A stretch of 8,038 bases of DNA from an uncultured Prevotella sp. (GTDB lineage: Bacteria > Bacteroidota > Bacteroidia > Bacteroidales > Bacteroidaceae): NCBI GenBank assembly GCA_902477645.1, contig CABSIA010000139.1, positions 1 to 8,038 of the forward strand, written 5' to 3'. The first letter of the stretch is position 1; each line of letters begins with the position of its first letter. The notes under the pieces were generated by a model. The model did not search any database, was not told the origin of the DNA, and saw only the letters and a list, made by a program, of their open reading frames with translations. Shown here in pieces: positions 6,366 to 8,038 of the stretch. A program made the translations under genes and the position numbers.

Positions 6366-7283
6366 TCACTCATTGTTGTATGCTATTCTGAAATTGATAG
6401 GCATTTCGTATTCCACCTTTACGGGCACTCCATATCTCAGCCCGGGTTCCCATTTCGGCATTTCCTTAATCACCTTTGTGGCTTCCTTGGCAAAGGCGTC
6501 GAGCGCGCGCTGTTTTACGGTCTTTTGCTCGTCGCCTTGCAGTTTGCGGAACGGCAGTTTGTCCTCTACGGTAATTCGGTTGTCCTTTACCTGTACGTTT
6601 GTTATGCTTCCATCGCGCTCGATGCAGAATTTCATGGTCGTAACACCTTCCAGACCGTAAACGTTTGCCTCGCGCGGGAAGTCAATCTTGTGGCTCAGGT
6701 AGTAACGTAAGTTTCGTTCGCCGCCCATAAACCGCGGGTTTCGTGAGCGTTTTTCTTTTGGAATTCTAAGTTTCGAGTAGTTCAGGTATTTAAGCCTCTC
6801 TGCCAGTTTCTCCACTTTTACCGTACGCAGCATAACACGCCCCTCAGGGCTTATAAGATACATGGCCGGTATCCATTTTATATTGAAGAGCTTATACGTC
6901 TGTGTCTCCCTCATCTTTTTCAGCTCCGATATCTGCATTCCCAGCATCTTGTTGTCATTAATGTATTTCTGCCATACTTTCTGGTCGGTATCGTAAGAAA
7001 TATGTATGAACACAATGCTGTCGCTGGAGTATACATACGACAGGTCGTTGAGTGCCGGCATGTCTTTGCGGCAGTCGGGGCACCACGATGCCCAGAAATG
7101 CAGAACCACGTATCGTCCGCGCAGCGAGTTGAGACTGATGTTGTGTATGCTGTCGAGCATAATGTCGGGCACCGGTGTCCCCGTTGGCAACATGGTAGAC
7201 GAGTATAGCGAATCGAGGTCTTCGGCCTTCGATGGCGTTGTCATTGTGACAATGGCAAATAATAATAGTAGCAGGTGTTTCAT
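6366..7283 (-). CDS. Secreted TlpA-like thioredoxin domain fused to a TonB C-terminal domain
   Basis: The 305-residue protein starts at the ATG 7283-7281 with a signal peptide or uncleaved anchor (MKHLLLLLFAIVTMTTPSKA, 1-20; no lipobox cysteine). Residues about 33-165 form a TlpA/thioredoxin-like domain. It has VVLHFWASWCPDCRKDMP with the redox pair Cys68-Cys71 and the cis-proline loop KWIPAMYLI (Pro139). TlpA-type domains reduce or relay thiols in the periplasm. Residues about 186-300 are a TonB_C domain: GGERNLRYYLSHKIDFP, GVTTMKFCIERDGSITNV, VIKEMPKWEPG and VPVKVEYEMPINF. TonB_C domains contact the TonB box of outer-membrane receptors. A roughly 25-30-residue charged stretch (about 236-265) seems inserted between two conserved strands. 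There is no ExbB/ExbD partner nearby, so energy transduction is doubtful. It is the first gene before the GH43 gene. The domains are clear; the combined function is not. Confidence 0.93.
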   Translation of the reverse strand: MKHLLLLLFAIVTMTTPSKAEDLDSLYSSTMLPTGTPVPDIMLDSIHNISLNSLRGRYVVLHFWASWCPDCRKDMPALNDLSYVYSSDSIVFIHISYDTDQKVWQKYINDNKMLGMQISELKKMRETQTYKLFNIKWIPAMYLISPEGRVMLRTVKVEKLAERLKYLNYSKLRIPKEKRSRNPRFMGGERNLRYYLSHKIDFPREANVYGLEGVTTMKFCIERDGSITNVQVKDNRITVEDKLPFRKLQGDEQKTVKQRALDAFAKEATKVIKEMPKWEPGLRYGVPVKVEYEMPINFRIAYNNE

Positions 7284-7326
7284 ATCTGTAGTTTTTTTAT
7301 TTTATAACATTACAAACGATGATATG

Positions 7327-7334
7327 CAAAGGTA
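7327..7334 (-). promoter_or_regulatory. Candidate -7 element for the TlpA-TonB/GH43 unit
   Basis: Read on the minus strand this is TACCTTTG, a perfect match to the Bacteroidetes -7 consensus TAnnTTTG. It lies 43 nt upstream of the ATG at 7283, giving a predicted start near 7320. No clear TTTG -33 element is visible at 19-21 nt. GH43 has only a weak candidate of its own (TTACTTTG near 6312-6319, minus strand), so it probably depends mainly on this promoter. Confidence 0.55.
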
Positions 7335-7361
7335 GAAAAAAATTGGAGAAACTGATATCTT

Positions 7362-7394
7362 TTTGATTACTATTAACAATCGGCTTTAATTTTT
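7362..7394 (+). promoter_or_regulatory. Candidate promoter for the secreted protein starting at 7479
   Basis: TTTG (7362-7365) is followed after 21 nt by TAATTTTT (7387-7394), seven of eight matches to TAnnTTTG. The predicted start is near 7401, giving a leader of about 78 nt that contains the inverted repeat at 7408-7427. The region is A/T-rich, so a chance match is possible. Confidence 0.35.
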
Positions 7395-7407
7395 TTACAA
7401 AAGGTCA

Positions 7408-7427
7408 CAATACAGTGAGGTGTATTG
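7408..7427. promoter_or_regulatory. Perfect 7-bp inverted repeat in the leader of the 7479 gene
   Basis: CAATACA (7408-7414) and TGTATTG (7421-7427) are perfect inverted repeats separated by GTGAGG. The layout fits an operator for a dimeric regulator or a short RNA hairpin. It lies between the candidate promoter and the ATG at 7479. No T-run follows. The assignment rests on symmetry and position only. Confidence 0.35.
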
Positions 7428-7478
7428 CGTTTTAAATAAATCAAAAAATGAGTGCAGATTATAAAACAGAGTAAAAAA

Positions 7479-8038
7479 ATGAATACAACAAATCGTACAA
7501 TATCTCTGAAAGTGATGATGCTTATAGCCTTCGCTTTAGTTTGGATGCCCTCACAGGCTAAGGATGATAATGAAAATGGCACAGACGAGCATGACTTTAT
7601 AACCATCAAATATTGTGATAGCTATGAAGACTTGGAGGATGATAACTGGCAAACGGCAGACTCTGTGTGGTTGGTCGCCAAAAGCCGCTCAAGCCAGTAT
7701 TGGAAGGGGGGAGGCGATTATGTCTTCAAATCGGACAATGATGATTTGAAGAATCATTTGAAGAAAAAGGCATTTGCCGTGATGTACAATGACACATTGC
7801 TGATTAATGCCAGATTATACAATGTGTCTTCTGGCTATGCCCGCGGATATAGAATGGTGGACGGAAGACTTATATTTAAATATTTTCCAAAGGGTAATCC
7901 GTCTTTAATAGTGATGACTGGCGGCGGATTGATAGGAGGACTTCTTACAGCAGCAATAGACCAAGATAGGGCGCAAAAGAATGTATGCTATCTCATTACA
8001 CCTGGGGAGCGCTCGGTTTCTGTTATTGGCAAAAAAAT
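7479..8038 (+). CDS. Secreted protein of unknown function, cut by right edge
   Basis: Open from the ATG at 7479 to the window end (186 complete codons, no stop). It begins with a clear signal peptide (about residues 1-27, hydrophobic core VMMLIAFALVWMP, likely cleavage after SQA). The exported part starts very acidic (KDDNENGTDEHD). It continues with a basic patch LKKKAF (94-99) and YNDTLLINARLYN (103-115). A glycine-rich hydrophobic stretch, LIVMTGGGLIGGLLTAAI (143-160), is followed by YLITPGERSVSVIGKK. The layout recalls a Bacteroidales-restricted group of secreted hypothetical proteins, possibly the one I remember as DUF6563, but I cannot confirm this. No catalytic motif is recognised. It is divergent from the TlpA-TonB gene, sharing a 195-bp intergenic region. 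An alternative upstream ATG at 7448 encodes only eight residues in another frame. Confidence 0.82.
   Translation, partial: MNTTNRTISLKVMMLIAFALVWMPSQAKDDNENGTDEHDFITIKYCDSYEDLEDDNWQTADSVWLVAKSRSSQYWKGGGDYVFKSDNDDLKNHLKKKAFAVMYNDTLLINARLYNVSSGYARGYRMVDGRLIFKYFPKGNPSLIVMTGGGLIGGLLTAAIDQDRAQKNVCYLITPGERSVSVIGKK

Noticed and set aside
7448..7474. Eight-residue upstream reading frame (MSADYKTE) before the ATG at 7479
   Set aside because: Too short to support, with no Shine-Dalgarno sequence and no regulatory codon run; kept only as an alternative leader feature.
7373..7609. 78-codon minus-strand frame with a hydrophobic stretch
   Set aside because: It covers the divergent promoter region and the signal peptide codons of the gene at 7479; the hydrophobicity reflects A/T-rich intergenic DNA.

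Overview
The window looks like chromosomal DNA of a Bacteroidales bacterium, most likely Prevotellaceae (Prevotella/Segatella-like). This rests on the glutamyl-tRNA synthetase, which carries the Bacteroidetes-type insertion after its KLSKR motif; on TAnnTTTG-type -7 promoter elements and mostly absent Shine-Dalgarno sequences; on a lipid A pathway Kdo transferase; and on a TlpA-TonB fusion and a two-module GH43 enzyme typical of glycan-degrading gut or oral Bacteroidetes. The genus is inferred, not proven.

Left part (1-3864), housekeeping. A minus-strand gene running off the left edge encodes the N-terminal 328 residues of a 7TM-HD (PgpH-like) membrane phosphohydrolase. It is divergent from gltX (1093-2610, +), which is followed 36 bp later by waaA (2647-3864, +), probably in one transcription unit. 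That unit ends at a perfect 11-bp hairpin plus T-run which contains the waaA stop codon.

Middle (3865-4396), a 532-bp gene-free gap between convergent genes, dense in structure. It holds a C/G-run element with alternative pairings and a nested fold (about 3886-4020), three copies of a 17-nt palindrome at exact 23-bp spacing (4168-4230), a candidate three-way-junction hairpin (4243-4290), and a 13-bp-stem terminator serving the minus-strand genes (4327-4356).

Right part (4397-7283), accessory, minus strand. A secreted thioredoxin-like (TlpA) protein fused to a TonB C-terminal domain is followed 73 bp later by a secreted two-module GH43 glycosidase. A diverged copy of the 17-nt palindrome, with paired compensatory changes, lies between them. 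The likely arrangement is one promoter (7327-7334) driving both genes, with export of both proteins. Divergent from this pair, a plus-strand gene starting at 7479 encodes a secreted protein of unknown function and runs off the right edge.

No tRNA, rRNA, CRISPR array, transposase or integrase gene was seen. The most unusual items are the TlpA-TonB fusion next to the glycosidase and the palindrome family with compensatory changes.
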